From Pseudobdellovibrio sp. (GTDB taxonomy: Bacteria; Bdellovibrionota; Bdellovibrionia; Bdellovibrionales; Bdellovibrionaceae): a DNA stretch of 7,551 bases. The stretch is from positions 1-7,551 of the forward strand of contig JANWIU010000023.1 in the NCBI GenBank assembly GCA_025449725.1, written 5' to 3'. The notes beneath the pieces are model-generated. The model did not search any database and was not told where the DNA came from. It saw only the letters and a program-made list of their open reading frames with translations. The position numbers and the translations under genes were made by a program. Of this stretch, positions 1 through 6,383 are shown in pieces. Positions within the stretch are counted from its first letter, which is position 1. Each line of letters begins with the position of its first letter.

Positions 1-845
1 AAACAACCGATCAAAGTTTCATATACAGCTTTATCAATATCAGCATCTTCCCAAACCACAGTTGCATTCTTACCACCCATTTCAAGTGCGAGAATCTTCC
101 AGTAGTGAGTTAACGTTTCCTGTTTAATTTTAAGACCGACCTCATAAGAACCCGTGAATAAAATACCGTCGACTAATTCATGTGCGATCAGTCGTCGGCC
201 GGTTTCAGCTTCCCCGTAAACTAAATTAAAAACTCCATCAGGAAATCCGGCTTTTTCAATAAGTTGAGTGTACAACTGTGCAACCGCTGGAGTTTGTTCA
301 GAAGGTTTATAAACGATCGTGTTTCCTGCGATCAATGCCGGAACAATATGTCCGTTGGGAAGATGCGCCGGAAAATTAAATGGTCCGACAACTGCCATGA
401 CTCCACGTGAACGGTGCCTGATCACACCTTCAACTTGCGGTAACGCATTTTGAATGCGCTCTTCCTGAACTAATTTTAAAGACTCGTTCAACGTAACATC
501 AATTTTACCAACCAGCGCTTTAGCTTCGGTCGTTGCGTCCCATAAAGCTTTGCCGGTATCGCGGGCGATAGCTTCAGCCATTTCAGATTCGTGCGCGACA
601 AAAAGTTCGCGTAAACGCAGTAAATAATTTTTTCGTTCATTTAAGCTGAGTTTAGCCCAAGGCAAATACGCCGCTTTTGCAGCCTTACAGGCCAAATCAA
701 CATGATCTAACTGATAAGTAACCGTCATAATCTGGTCAGACAAATCAGCAGGGCTGACATCTTTAATCTGACCGTCAGATTTACTGGTGGTCACAAATTT
801 TCCATTAATAAAATCACCTGCAAAGGTAATCGGTCTCACGCTCAT
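1..845 (-). CDS. astD: N-succinylglutamate 5-semialdehyde dehydrogenase AstD, C-terminus cut by window edge
   Basis: Fourth step of the AST arginine pathway: NAD-dependent oxidation of succinylglutamate semialdehyde to succinylglutamate in the cytoplasm. I translated 281 residues; the E. coli protein is about 490, so roughly 210 are missing. Visible aldehyde dehydrogenase landmarks are GPFNFP at 154-159 with the oxyanion Asn157, followed by HLPNGHIVPAL at 161-171, a stretch that as I recall it is typical of AstD. Next come KPSE at 180-183 (cofactor-binding Lys180), FTGS at 230-233 and ALEMGG at 253-258 with the general base Glu255. The catalytic cysteine (AGQRC motif) should lie just beyond the left edge. 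The ATG at 845 shares one base with the astA stop (TAATG), and GGGAG lies 9 nt upstream, so translation is probably coupled to astA. Family assignment is firm; the AstD subtype rests on the motif and on adjacency to astA. Confidence 0.9.
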   Translation of the reverse strand, partial: MSVRPITFAGDFINGKFVTTSKSDGQIKDVSPADLSDQIMTVTYQLDHVDLACKAAKAAYLPWAKLSLNERKNYLLRLRELFVAHESEMAEAIARDTGKALWDATTEAKALVGKIDVTLNESLKLVQEERIQNALPQVEGVIRHRSRGVMAVVGPFNFPAHLPNGHIVPALIAGNTIVYKPSEQTPAVAQLYTQLIEKAGFPDGVFNLVYGEAETGRRLIAHELVDGILFTGSYEVGLKIKQETLTHYWKILALEMGGKNATVVWEDADIDKAVYETLIGC

Positions 846-1873
846 TATCTTTTTCTCCCGTACTCGAAAGGTGCAACAAATACTTCATGGTTCAAATCAA
901 GCTGTAAAATATCCCGGCTTTTTGCCGGAATAGAAACGACGCCGTCGCGAATCTCATACGCGGTCAAAATACAGCGAATGTCGTTTGTACCGAATCCCAC
1001 AAGGCCGTGGTTTTTGTAAGCGGCGTCTTTAAATTCTCCGAGAATAACTTTTTGGCCTTGCTTGATCGGAAGAATTTCTTCCGTTCTGGCGCCGTAGTGG
1101 GGGCCGCCGTCAAAAGGATCGACCTCATCCAAATATTCGAAACCGATGCTTTCTAATAAATGCTGAGCCGGCTTAGTAGCTTCACCGACGCGTCCTAATA
1201 CCAGGCGCGCCTTCGCATCTAACAAACTTAAATAAATATCTTCTTGCGGAAACAGTGATTCAATAATTTCTTTGTTCGTTTGTGAAAGCATGTCTGCTTC
1301 CTGATATGGAAGGCCGGTAAAGCGGCGACCTAATGCCTCCCAAAACTCACTGCGGCCTTCTTCTGTTAATGGCGGCGTCAGTTCACACAATACACGGTGT
1401 TCGAATCTTTCAGGATTCAAGCCCATGTATACAAAGCGGCTGAGTGAAATTTGCTTTCCAAGTCTTTCAGGGCGGCGGCGGTAAGAACGGTCTACCAATA
1501 GTCCGCCGATTTCTGTAGGGCCATCTGTATCCAGTTGAAAACGCAATACCTGATGAATAAACCCTAATCCCAGATCCTGAGAAAAATGGTCGCGTTTTAA
1601 AATTTTAAAGTAACAATGCGGAACTTCTTCATTGCCGTGTTTAGCAATAATTAATGAACTGCCAACCACCATTTTTTCTTCTACGTCTTCAACAACAAAA
1701 ATGTATTCTGACTTGTCTTTCGGAAGCTGGCCGGCAAACGAAGCTTCAGAACGCGCGATTTTTTCAGCTAAAACTTTTTTATCACCCGGCAGGTTCAATA
1801 AATTGAACTGCTTAGCCAGATCTGTAAGTTGCTGAAGATCATCGTGGGTAACAGAACGGGTAATAAAGCTCAT
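845..1873 (-). CDS. astA: Arginine N-succinyltransferase AstA
   Basis: First step of the AST pathway: transfers succinyl from succinyl-CoA to the alpha-amino group of arginine in the cytoplasm. The 342-residue length matches the family (E. coli about 344). Motifs shared with AstA as I remember it are GGLLVD near 123-128, an LSRF-(V/M)YM-type helix near 144-150, FWEALGRRF near 177-185, a GRV segment near 227-229, and GF(E/R)Y followed by D-FDGGP near 252-258. The fold is GNAT-like. An upstream TTG two codons earlier keeps the frame open, but ATG at 1873 is preferred: it forms an ATGA overlap with the stop of the upstream M20 gene and has AAAGG 8 nt before it. A run of arginines (YRRRPER, about 131-137) follows the core strand. 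It lies between the M20 gene and astD, consistent with one catabolic operon. Lysine or ornithine as an alternative acceptor cannot be excluded from sequence alone. Confidence 0.93.
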   Translation of the reverse strand: MSFITRSVTHDDLQQLTDLAKQFNLLNLPGDKKVLAEKIARSEASFAGQLPKDKSEYIFVVEDVEEKMVVGSSLIIAKHGNEEVPHCYFKILKRDHFSQDLGLGFIHQVLRFQLDTDGPTEIGGLLVDRSYRRRPERLGKQISLSRFVYMGLNPERFEHRVLCELTPPLTEEGRSEFWEALGRRFTGLPYQEADMLSQTNKEIIESLFPQEDIYLSLLDAKARLVLGRVGEATKPAQHLLESIGFEYLDEVDPFDGGPHYGARTEEILPIKQGQKVILGEFKDAAYKNHGLVGFGTNDIRCILTAYEIRDGVVSIPAKSRDILQLDLNHEVFVAPFEYGRKR

Positions 1874-3219
1874 AAACAAAACCTTTCGACCAATTGCTCA
1901 TAGAAAGCAGTCACTTTTTCGAGGTCTTCGATTTTAACATGCTCTTGCGGGGTATGTACATTTCCCTCGCGGATTCCGGCACCGATGCAGATGCATTCCA
2001 CTCCCAATCGCGATAAAAGGCTCGCCTCGTTTGTTGACGCGAGCGTTCTACACTTCGAGTCAAGGCCCATGCGCTCTAATATGGATTGGGCCGACTTAAT
2101 TAACAAAGACTTTTCGTCTGTATAAAACGGTTTTTTGTAATCCAAAACCTGAAATTGTGCACCAACCTCTTCGCAAACTTTTTGAATTTTCGTCATCCAG
2201 CCTTCGTATTGTTCCTGAGTAATATTCGGAAGAATACGAGTCGATCCCCCGATTCTCACCATTTCGTCATTACAACGAACCAAGCCAATACTTAAAGTAG
2301 AATGATCGGGTTCAAAAAGGGAGTTACGTGACAGCTTCATGTCAGATTCCACTTCCAGCAACACGTTGTAGATTTTATTTAACTTCGAAATGATAAGATC
2401 ATTCACATGGGAAGTAACTTCCAGTTCAATCATGGCTTGATTCGGAACCATGTTAAAACGGGTTCCGCCATCCATGTCGATAAGCACCATGTTTTCAGGC
2501 ATTTTTTGTAAGAACTCGAAAAGTTTTTGAACAGCATTGTCTCCCAGATGCGGAGTCGAAGAATGGGCTGACTTACCGGAAAATACTTTTGTTTCTGTTG
2601 TTACCGATTCTGATTCAAGCCGGGACTCTTTATATTTTTTTTCGGCTTCGCCAAAAGGCAAACGAATTTCAACAACCGCATATCCTTTAGAGGCATTTGC
2701 AATTCGCATGTTGGTTGTTTCGCCCAATACGGCATATTTTGCGCTGATTCTGTTTTTACGAATTAGTTTCAAAGCGCCTTGCATTCCGGTTTCTTCACCG
2801 AAAGTGCCAATCAGAACAGGCCGCATGGAGCCTGTAATTTTGCCTTTAAATTTGTTCAAAACATTAAGCTTACATAAAAAATCGAGCTTTACGTCAGCGG
2901 CGCCGAGACCGTAAATTTTTCCGTCTTCAATTGCGGCCTCGTATGGATTAAAATCATTTTTCTTCCACAGAGAAAAATTATCGGGATCAACGGTATCTAA
3001 GTGAGTCTGCAGGAGAAACTCGGCTTGGCCCGGCTGCAGTGCCTGATCACGAACAATAATGTTCGCCTGCAGAACTCCGTTATGAATTTCTTCAATGACT
3101 TCCGCTTCCAGTCCCATTTCACGGGAAAGTGAGGCCAGATAGTGGACCAAATCTAGGGTGCTGCTTCCAGGACTGGTGTCGATGGAAATCAGCTTCCTGC
3201 ATACTTCTATAAAATTCAA
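1870..3219 (-). CDS. M20-family zinc amidohydrolase, candidate N-succinylglutamate desuccinylase
   Basis: Metal-dependent hydrolase of the M20/ArgE/DapE/CPG2 group, 449 residues, presumably cytoplasmic since no signal peptide is seen. The active-site set is complete: His73 and Asp75 (HLDTV), bridging Asp109 (GLGAADVK), catalytic base Glu142 with metal ligand Glu143 (GTFGEETG), Glu167 (GETTN), and His422 (VHTPQE). The inserted dimerisation domain is also present, with GKSAHSSTPHLGDNA at 215-229 including His219. A lysine- and glutamate-rich insertion (about 190-212) precedes that segment. The start is TTG at 3219, one base after the aminotransferase stop, with AAGG 8 nt upstream; the next in-frame ATG (residue 35) would remove the conserved N-terminal helix. 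Its position among AST genes suggests it removes succinate from succinylglutamate, replacing AstE. That is inference; acetylornithine, succinyl-diaminopimelate or dipeptide substrates are alternatives. Confidence 0.85.
   Translation of the reverse strand: MNFIEVCRKLISIDTSPGSSTLDLVHYLASLSREMGLEAEVIEEIHNGVLQANIIVRDQALQPGQAEFLLQTHLDTVDPDNFSLWKKNDFNPYEAAIEDGKIYGLGAADVKLDFLCKLNVLNKFKGKITGSMRPVLIGTFGEETGMQGALKLIRKNRISAKYAVLGETTNMRIANASKGYAVVEIRLPFGEAEKKYKESRLESESVTTETKVFSGKSAHSSTPHLGDNAVQKLFEFLQKMPENMVLIDMDGGTRFNMVPNQAMIELEVTSHVNDLIISKLNKIYNVLLEVESDMKLSRNSLFEPDHSTLSIGLVRCNDEMVRIGGSTRILPNITQEQYEGWMTKIQKVCEEVGAQFQVLDYKKPFYTDEKSLLIKSAQSILERMGLDSKCRTLASTNEASLLSRLGVECICIGAGIREGNVHTPQEHVKIEDLEKVTAFYEQLVERFCL
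1882..1886 (-). promoter_or_regulatory. Ribosome binding site choosing the astA ATG
   Basis: AAAGG on the minus strand lies 8 nt before ATG at 1873 and only 2 nt before the alternative TTG at 1879. The spacing favours the ATG. The site lies inside the M20 gene, fitting translational coupling. Confidence 0.6.
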
Positions 3220-3220
3220 A

Positions 3221-4642
3221 TTAAAGACCTTGTAAAATAGTTTGCTCTACGATTTGCACAGCCAGATCAATTTCGTGATCTTGAATAATCGCCGGCACCA
3301 GGAAACGAATTCGTACCGGGTCTTTACCGCAAGCGAAGGCCACCATTCCGTTATTGAAAAGTTTTTTAATAAAAGCTTCAACTTGATCTTTGGTTCCATC
3401 GAAAGGAGTGAACGCAATCATCAAACCCATACCGCCTGCATCGCGAACCAAACCTTTGCAGGTTCCTTCATTTATGGCATTGAGTCCGGCAACAAAACGG
3501 TTGTGAATTTGTACTATTCTTCCGTTCGGACCGAGGAATCCCTCTTCCAGCATTTCAAGGATTTCAAGCCCGGCAGCCATCGAAGTCGATCCACCGGAGA
3601 ACGTACCTGCGATCAATCCCGGTTTTGGATTATACTCTTCAGTGTAAAGAGTGGCGCCCAATTGAACTGTTTTTGCAATGGTGCAGATATCAATATACTG
3701 ACCTAAATCTAAAGTTTCGAAAGCAAAGAATTCACCTGTGCGTGCAAAAGTTTGTACTTCGTCCACCCACACTGCGATTTTATGCTGCTGACAAAAATCC
3801 AACATTGGAACATAAAATTCTCTCGGAGTCGGAACAAATCCGCCTTCACCGAGCATTGGCTCAAAAGAAAAACACGCGACATTCTTTTCAAACTTTGCGT
3901 ATTGCTCTTTCATGGCACGCAATGCTTTTTCAGCTGATTGCGGGTCTTTTTTTTCGTAGTTAGGAATACGCAGAACTTCATTGTACTCAGGCAAACCTTG
4001 TTTGTAGGCCGGATTATCCGTGACTTCTGCCATCATGGTAGATCGGCCGGCAAATGCATTCTTCATTGCGAAGATCATTTTTGCAGGAGAATTTTTTTGG
4101 CGCGCCATTTTCAGAGCGTTTTCGTTGGCCATCGTTCCACAAGTTGAAAACCAGGCGTGCTTGATACGACTTTTTCTTCCGGCGATTTGCACCAGCTTTT
4201 CAGAAAGTCTTACGTATTCCATATTCGGCTGAAGATTACCTTGCATAATGATGTCACAAAGCGCTCCGCGAATAGTGGCCTTCATTACGCGTGGATGACT
4301 GTGCCCCATCAAGTGAATGCCGATTCCATTAATAAGATCCAGTTTTACACTGCCGTCTTCCAATTCAACAAATGGTCCACGCCCTGCGCCCGTACCGATG
4401 TAATTGTGGTACAGTGGCCGTCCACGTAAAGCTCCAATGTGATCAATTATTTTTTTATTTTGTTCTATTAAACCGGCTTGAGGCTTTCGAATGCCATCAA
4501 TGCTTTCATTCATCACCATTACTTCGTCCGCCAAATCATTTACAAGACCTTCAATTACAGGATCATTCGCGATTTTATGACCGGCAAGTGGTTCATCGGC
4601 CAAATTAACTTTGGTAATTGCATTTTTCAAAACAGACAACAT
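3221..4642 (-). CDS. Class III PLP aminotransferase, probable succinylornithine aminotransferase (AstC role)
   Basis: Fold-type I, class III aminotransferase expected to move the delta-amino group of succinylornithine to 2-oxoglutarate, giving succinylglutamate semialdehyde for AstD. Landmarks: substrate/cofactor loop GHSHPRV at 113-119, phosphate-binding STCGTMANENALK at 166-178, FAGR at 197-200, EPMLGEGG at 261-268, WVDEVQT at 292-298 with Asp294 for the PLP nitrogen, Schiff-base Lys324 (TIAKT), Thr347 (GTFSGG) and RIRF at 444-447, whose second arginine probably binds the substrate carboxylate. At 473 residues it is about 70 longer than typical AstC/ArgD because of an N-terminal extension. 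The segment after Lys324 (TVQLGATL) is not the usual glycine-rich loop and recalls lysine 6-aminotransferase. ATG at 4642 has AAAGG 8 nt upstream and is first in the operon. The enzyme class is certain; the substrate is inferred from neighbours. Confidence 0.85.
   Translation of the reverse strand: MLSVLKNAITKVNLADEPLAGHKIANDPVIEGLVNDLADEVMVMNESIDGIRKPQAGLIEQNKKIIDHIGALRGRPLYHNYIGTGAGRGPFVELEDGSVKLDLINGIGIHLMGHSHPRVMKATIRGALCDIIMQGNLQPNMEYVRLSEKLVQIAGRKSRIKHAWFSTCGTMANENALKMARQKNSPAKMIFAMKNAFAGRSTMMAEVTDNPAYKQGLPEYNEVLRIPNYEKKDPQSAEKALRAMKEQYAKFEKNVACFSFEPMLGEGGFVPTPREFYVPMLDFCQQHKIAVWVDEVQTFARTGEFFAFETLDLGQYIDICTIAKTVQLGATLYTEEYNPKPGLIAGTFSGGSTSMAAGLEILEMLEEGFLGPNGRIVQIHNRFVAGLNAINEGTCKGLVRDAGGMGLMIAFTPFDGTKDQVEAFIKKLFNNGMVAFACGKDPVRIRFLVPAIIQDHEIDLAVQIVEQTILQGL
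3228..3231 (-). promoter_or_regulatory. Ribosome binding site supporting a TTG start of the M20 gene
   Basis: AAGG, read on the minus strand, lies inside the last codons of the aminotransferase gene, 8 nt before TTG at 3219. The spacing equals that of the first gene and of astA in this operon, which supports TTG as the true start. Confidence 0.6.
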
Positions 4643-4656
4643 AGAGAAAACCTTTC

Positions 4657-4676
4657 TGTAGAGAATTAAGTCTACA
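4657..4676. promoter_or_regulatory. Candidate operator: TGTAGA / TCTACA inverted repeat
   Basis: TGTAGA (4657-4662), 8 nt, then TCTACA (4671-4676) form perfect 6-bp arms. The right arm coincides with the proposed -10 of the ast operon and the left arm covers the region just after the predicted transcription start. A bound dimeric regulator would block RNA polymerase. It does not match the ArgR box pattern (TGNATNNNNATNCA). The regulator is unknown. Confidence 0.4.
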
Positions 4677-4722
4677 TCGGTGCAGTATCTCGTGACAACG
4701 AACTAGGGTTTTTTGTAGACTT
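4668..4722. repeat. 9-bp inverted repeat across the divergent intergenic region
   Basis: AAGTCTACA (4668-4676) and TGTAGACTT (4714-4722) are exact reverse complements separated by 37 nt. The first arm shares its core with the operator above, so the 87-bp spacer holds three TGTAGA cores. The second arm ends 7 bp before the ATG of the plus-strand gene. The arrangement would allow one regulator to contact both divergent start regions, possibly with looping. Confidence 0.55.
4671..4698 (-). promoter_or_regulatory. Candidate sigma70 promoter of the ast operon
   Basis: Read on the minus strand, TTGTCA (4698-4693, five of six to the -35 consensus) is followed after 16 nt by TGTAGA (4676-4671, three of six to the -10 consensus). 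Transcription would start near 4664 and leave a leader of about 22 nt before the aminotransferase ATG. The weak -10 and its overlap with an inverted repeat suggest a regulated promoter. Called by eye only. Confidence 0.4.
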
Positions 4723-4729
4723 TGGCATT

Positions 4730-5494
4730 ATGCCGCAAGAAACCGTGTCGCAAAATTTTAATGAAGTTTTCAGTGCAGGCCTTGCTCTGCAGCAAGAGAA
4801 AAAGTGGGACGAAGCACTGGCTTCTTACGGGCAATTGCTTGACCAAAGTCTCAACAGTTTAAGTTCACAACAGGCATCAGTGATTTATCACAACATGTCA
4901 GCAGTGGCCTTTGCAAAAAGTGACTTTTTAAAAGCCTATGTTTGGTCAAAAAAGGCGTTGAACTTAGATCCTTCAAACCATCAGGTTCAAGAAGCTTACC
5001 AAAACTATGCGAAGAAGGTGGAAATCCCCAGCATACCGCATCAGATTTCCGGCTCAGATCAGATTAAAAAAACAGTTTCTGCTGTTCCGTCCGATGTGTG
5101 GATGATAGCAACATTTGCTTTGCTGCTTTTAACTGTTTGGGTGTTTTTAAAACATCTCGTTCAAATCAAAAAAGATAAATTGAACGGAAAATTTAAAAAA
5201 CCTGCTTGGTGGGTGGAGTATTCGCTAATAGCCGTGATTTTGATTTCAGCAATTGGCACTTATATCAGTTTTGAAGAATCGAAAATTCAGCATGCTGTCG
5301 TTATCGCCCCAAGTGCTCCTGTTCAAACAGTTCCAGGCGAAAACAAACCTGTTATTTTAGAAGTACAGGCCGGTCTTGAAGTGGAAGTTTTAGCAGCAAA
5401 TGATCAATTTTTTCAGATACGTTATCCAGGAGCCTTCACAGGATGGATAAACCGCTCTCAGATTGAACTTTTGAGCCTAAGTTTTCGGCAATAA
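4730..5494 (+). CDS. BatE-like membrane protein: TPR, two transmembrane helices, SH3-like domain
   Basis: 254 residues. The N-terminal part holds about two TPR motifs (residues 14-47 and 50-83, the second ending ALNLDPSN). Two hydrophobic helices follow at about 124-143 and 163-180, joined by a lysine-rich loop (KKDKLNGKFKK). The C-terminal part, about 190-247, resembles a bacterial SH3 domain, with a VQAGLEVEVL strand and an FFQIRY...GWI pattern. This order recalls BatE proteins of bat operons, but no batA, batB or MoxR gene is visible. The positive loop predicts both ends outside the inner membrane, yet there is no N-terminal signal peptide. ATG at 4730 is the only common start: the frame upstream reaches a stop at 4667 with no ATG, GTG or TTG between. 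No Shine-Dalgarno is evident. It probably scaffolds protein contacts at the envelope; its function is unknown. Confidence 0.8.
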   Translation: MPQETVSQNFNEVFSAGLALQQEKKWDEALASYGQLLDQSLNSLSSQQASVIYHNMSAVAFAKSDFLKAYVWSKKALNLDPSNHQVQEAYQNYAKKVEIPSIPHQISGSDQIKKTVSAVPSDVWMIATFALLLLTVWVFLKHLVQIKKDKLNGKFKKPAWWVEYSLIAVILISAIGTYISFEESKIQHAVVIAPSAPVQTVPGENKPVILEVQAGLEVEVLAANDQFFQIRYPGAFTGWINRSQIELLSLSFRQ

Positions 5495-5538
5495 TCTTGA
5501 AAGTTTTATTCTTTTCAACTGCTTTTCTCTGTTAAAAT

Positions 5539-5567
5539 TTGACATCGTTTCCAGTTCAGAGTTTTAT
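5539..5567 (+). promoter_or_regulatory. Candidate sigma70 promoter of bamD
   Basis: A perfect -35 box TTGACA (5539-5544) is followed after 17 nt by TTTTAT (5562-5567, four of six to the -10 consensus). The expected start near 5574 gives a very short leader beginning about at the ribosome binding site AGGTGG (5574-5579). It lies in the 94-bp gap after the BatE-like gene, so bamD, the TPR gene and perhaps hpt can be transcribed independently. Confidence 0.5.
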
Positions 5568-5588
5568 CAGTCTAGGTGGCCCTACTAA

Positions 5589-6383
5589 ATGACCAGTAAG
5601 ATACCGAAATTATTTATTATTTTTATCCTTCTCTTGTTGATTGAAGGCTGCTCCACGGTTGAAAAAGATCCATCTACCGCCGAAGAAGCTTTCAAGATTG
5701 CTCAAGATTATGAAAAAGCGGACCGCTACCAAATCGCAATTCAACGTTACACCGATGTAAAAAATAAATTTCCCTACAGTTCTTTAGCAACGGAAGCAGA
5801 GCTGGCCATCGCCGATGTTCATTTTAAATCTGAAGACTATAGCGATGCGCAGATTTCTTATCAAAATTTTCGAGAGCTTCACCCCAAGCATGCCAAGTCA
5901 GATTACGTGGTCTTCAGAACCGGGCTCAGTTTCTATCAACAATTACCTGAAACAATCGATCGTGATTTGACGTTAGCGAATGACGCCATTTACAGCTTCA
6001 ATGAATTACTTAAGAAATTTCCGGATTCGCCGTACAAAGCTGAAGCGGATGAATACCGAAAAAAAGCCTACTCGATGCTGACTGAAAAAGAACTGTACAT
6101 TGCAGATTTTTATTTCAAAGAAAAGATTTTCGATTCGGCGTTGTTACGATATGAGAGTGCATTCAATAAATTTAACGGCTTTGGTTACGACCCAAGAATT
6201 CTAAAAGGCGCCGTTGAATCAGCCCACGAGCTGAAAAATACAGAAAAAGCAAAACAGTATACTGAAATTCTTTTATCTAAATTCGCTGACTCACCAGAGG
6301 CTCAGGAAGTTCGTTCGAAGAATGAAATTCTGCCGAAGGCGGACCAGGAACAACAACCGCAGCGTGGAGGAAGTTCTGAATGA
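5589..6383 (+). CDS. bamD: Outer membrane protein assembly lipoprotein BamD
   Basis: Essential lipoprotein partner of BamA in the BAM complex, which folds beta-barrel proteins into the outer membrane; periplasmic face of the outer membrane. 264 residues (E. coli about 245). A type II signal peptide (residues 1-20) ends at Cys21 in LIEGC, and Ser22 at +2 favours outer-membrane sorting. The TPR-type body shows family marks: YQIAIQRYTDVKNKFPYSSLATEAEL (in part, 47-72), YSDAQISYQNFRELHPKH near 84-101, DYVVFRTGLSFYQ at 105-117, DRDLT at 124-128, FPDSPY at 144-149, and ELYIADFYF at 168-176. The tail after about 250 is Gln/Glu/Gly-rich and probably unstructured. Glu at -2 of the lipobox is uncommon. 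AGGTGG lies 9 nt before the ATG. The stop overlaps the next gene as ATGA, implying co-translation. Confidence 0.92.
   Translation: MTSKIPKLFIIFILLLLIEGCSTVEKDPSTAEEAFKIAQDYEKADRYQIAIQRYTDVKNKFPYSSLATEAELAIADVHFKSEDYSDAQISYQNFRELHPKHAKSDYVVFRTGLSFYQQLPETIDRDLTLANDAIYSFNELLKKFPDSPYKAEADEYRKKAYSMLTEKELYIADFYFKEKIFDSALLRYESAFNKFNGFGYDPRILKGAVESAHELKNTEKAKQYTEILLSKFADSPEAQEVRSKNEILPKADQEQQPQRGGSSE

Noticed and set aside
1470..1483. GGCGGCGGCGG run as a repeat
   Set aside because: It encodes an in-frame arginine run in AstA and is too short to count as a repeat element.
1874..1879. TTG at 1879 as the astA start
   Set aside because: It is too close to the AAAGG site, while ATG at 1873 has proper spacing and the ATGA overlap.
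2537..2914. Plus-strand open frame of 125 codons opposite the M20 gene, and similar frames at 3242-4669
   Set aside because: They lie antisense to clearly conserved enzymes, show no recognisable motifs and have no ribosome binding sites; they are shadows.
4723..4737. Possible sigma54 promoter (TGGCAT ... CGCA)
   Set aside because: The GG to GC spacing is 11 rather than 12 and the site lies across the start codon and inside the gene.
5506..5522. TTGAAA ... TTTCAA repeat after the BatE-like gene as a terminator
   Set aside because: The stem is AT-only, about six pairs, with no following T-run, so it would not act as an intrinsic terminator.
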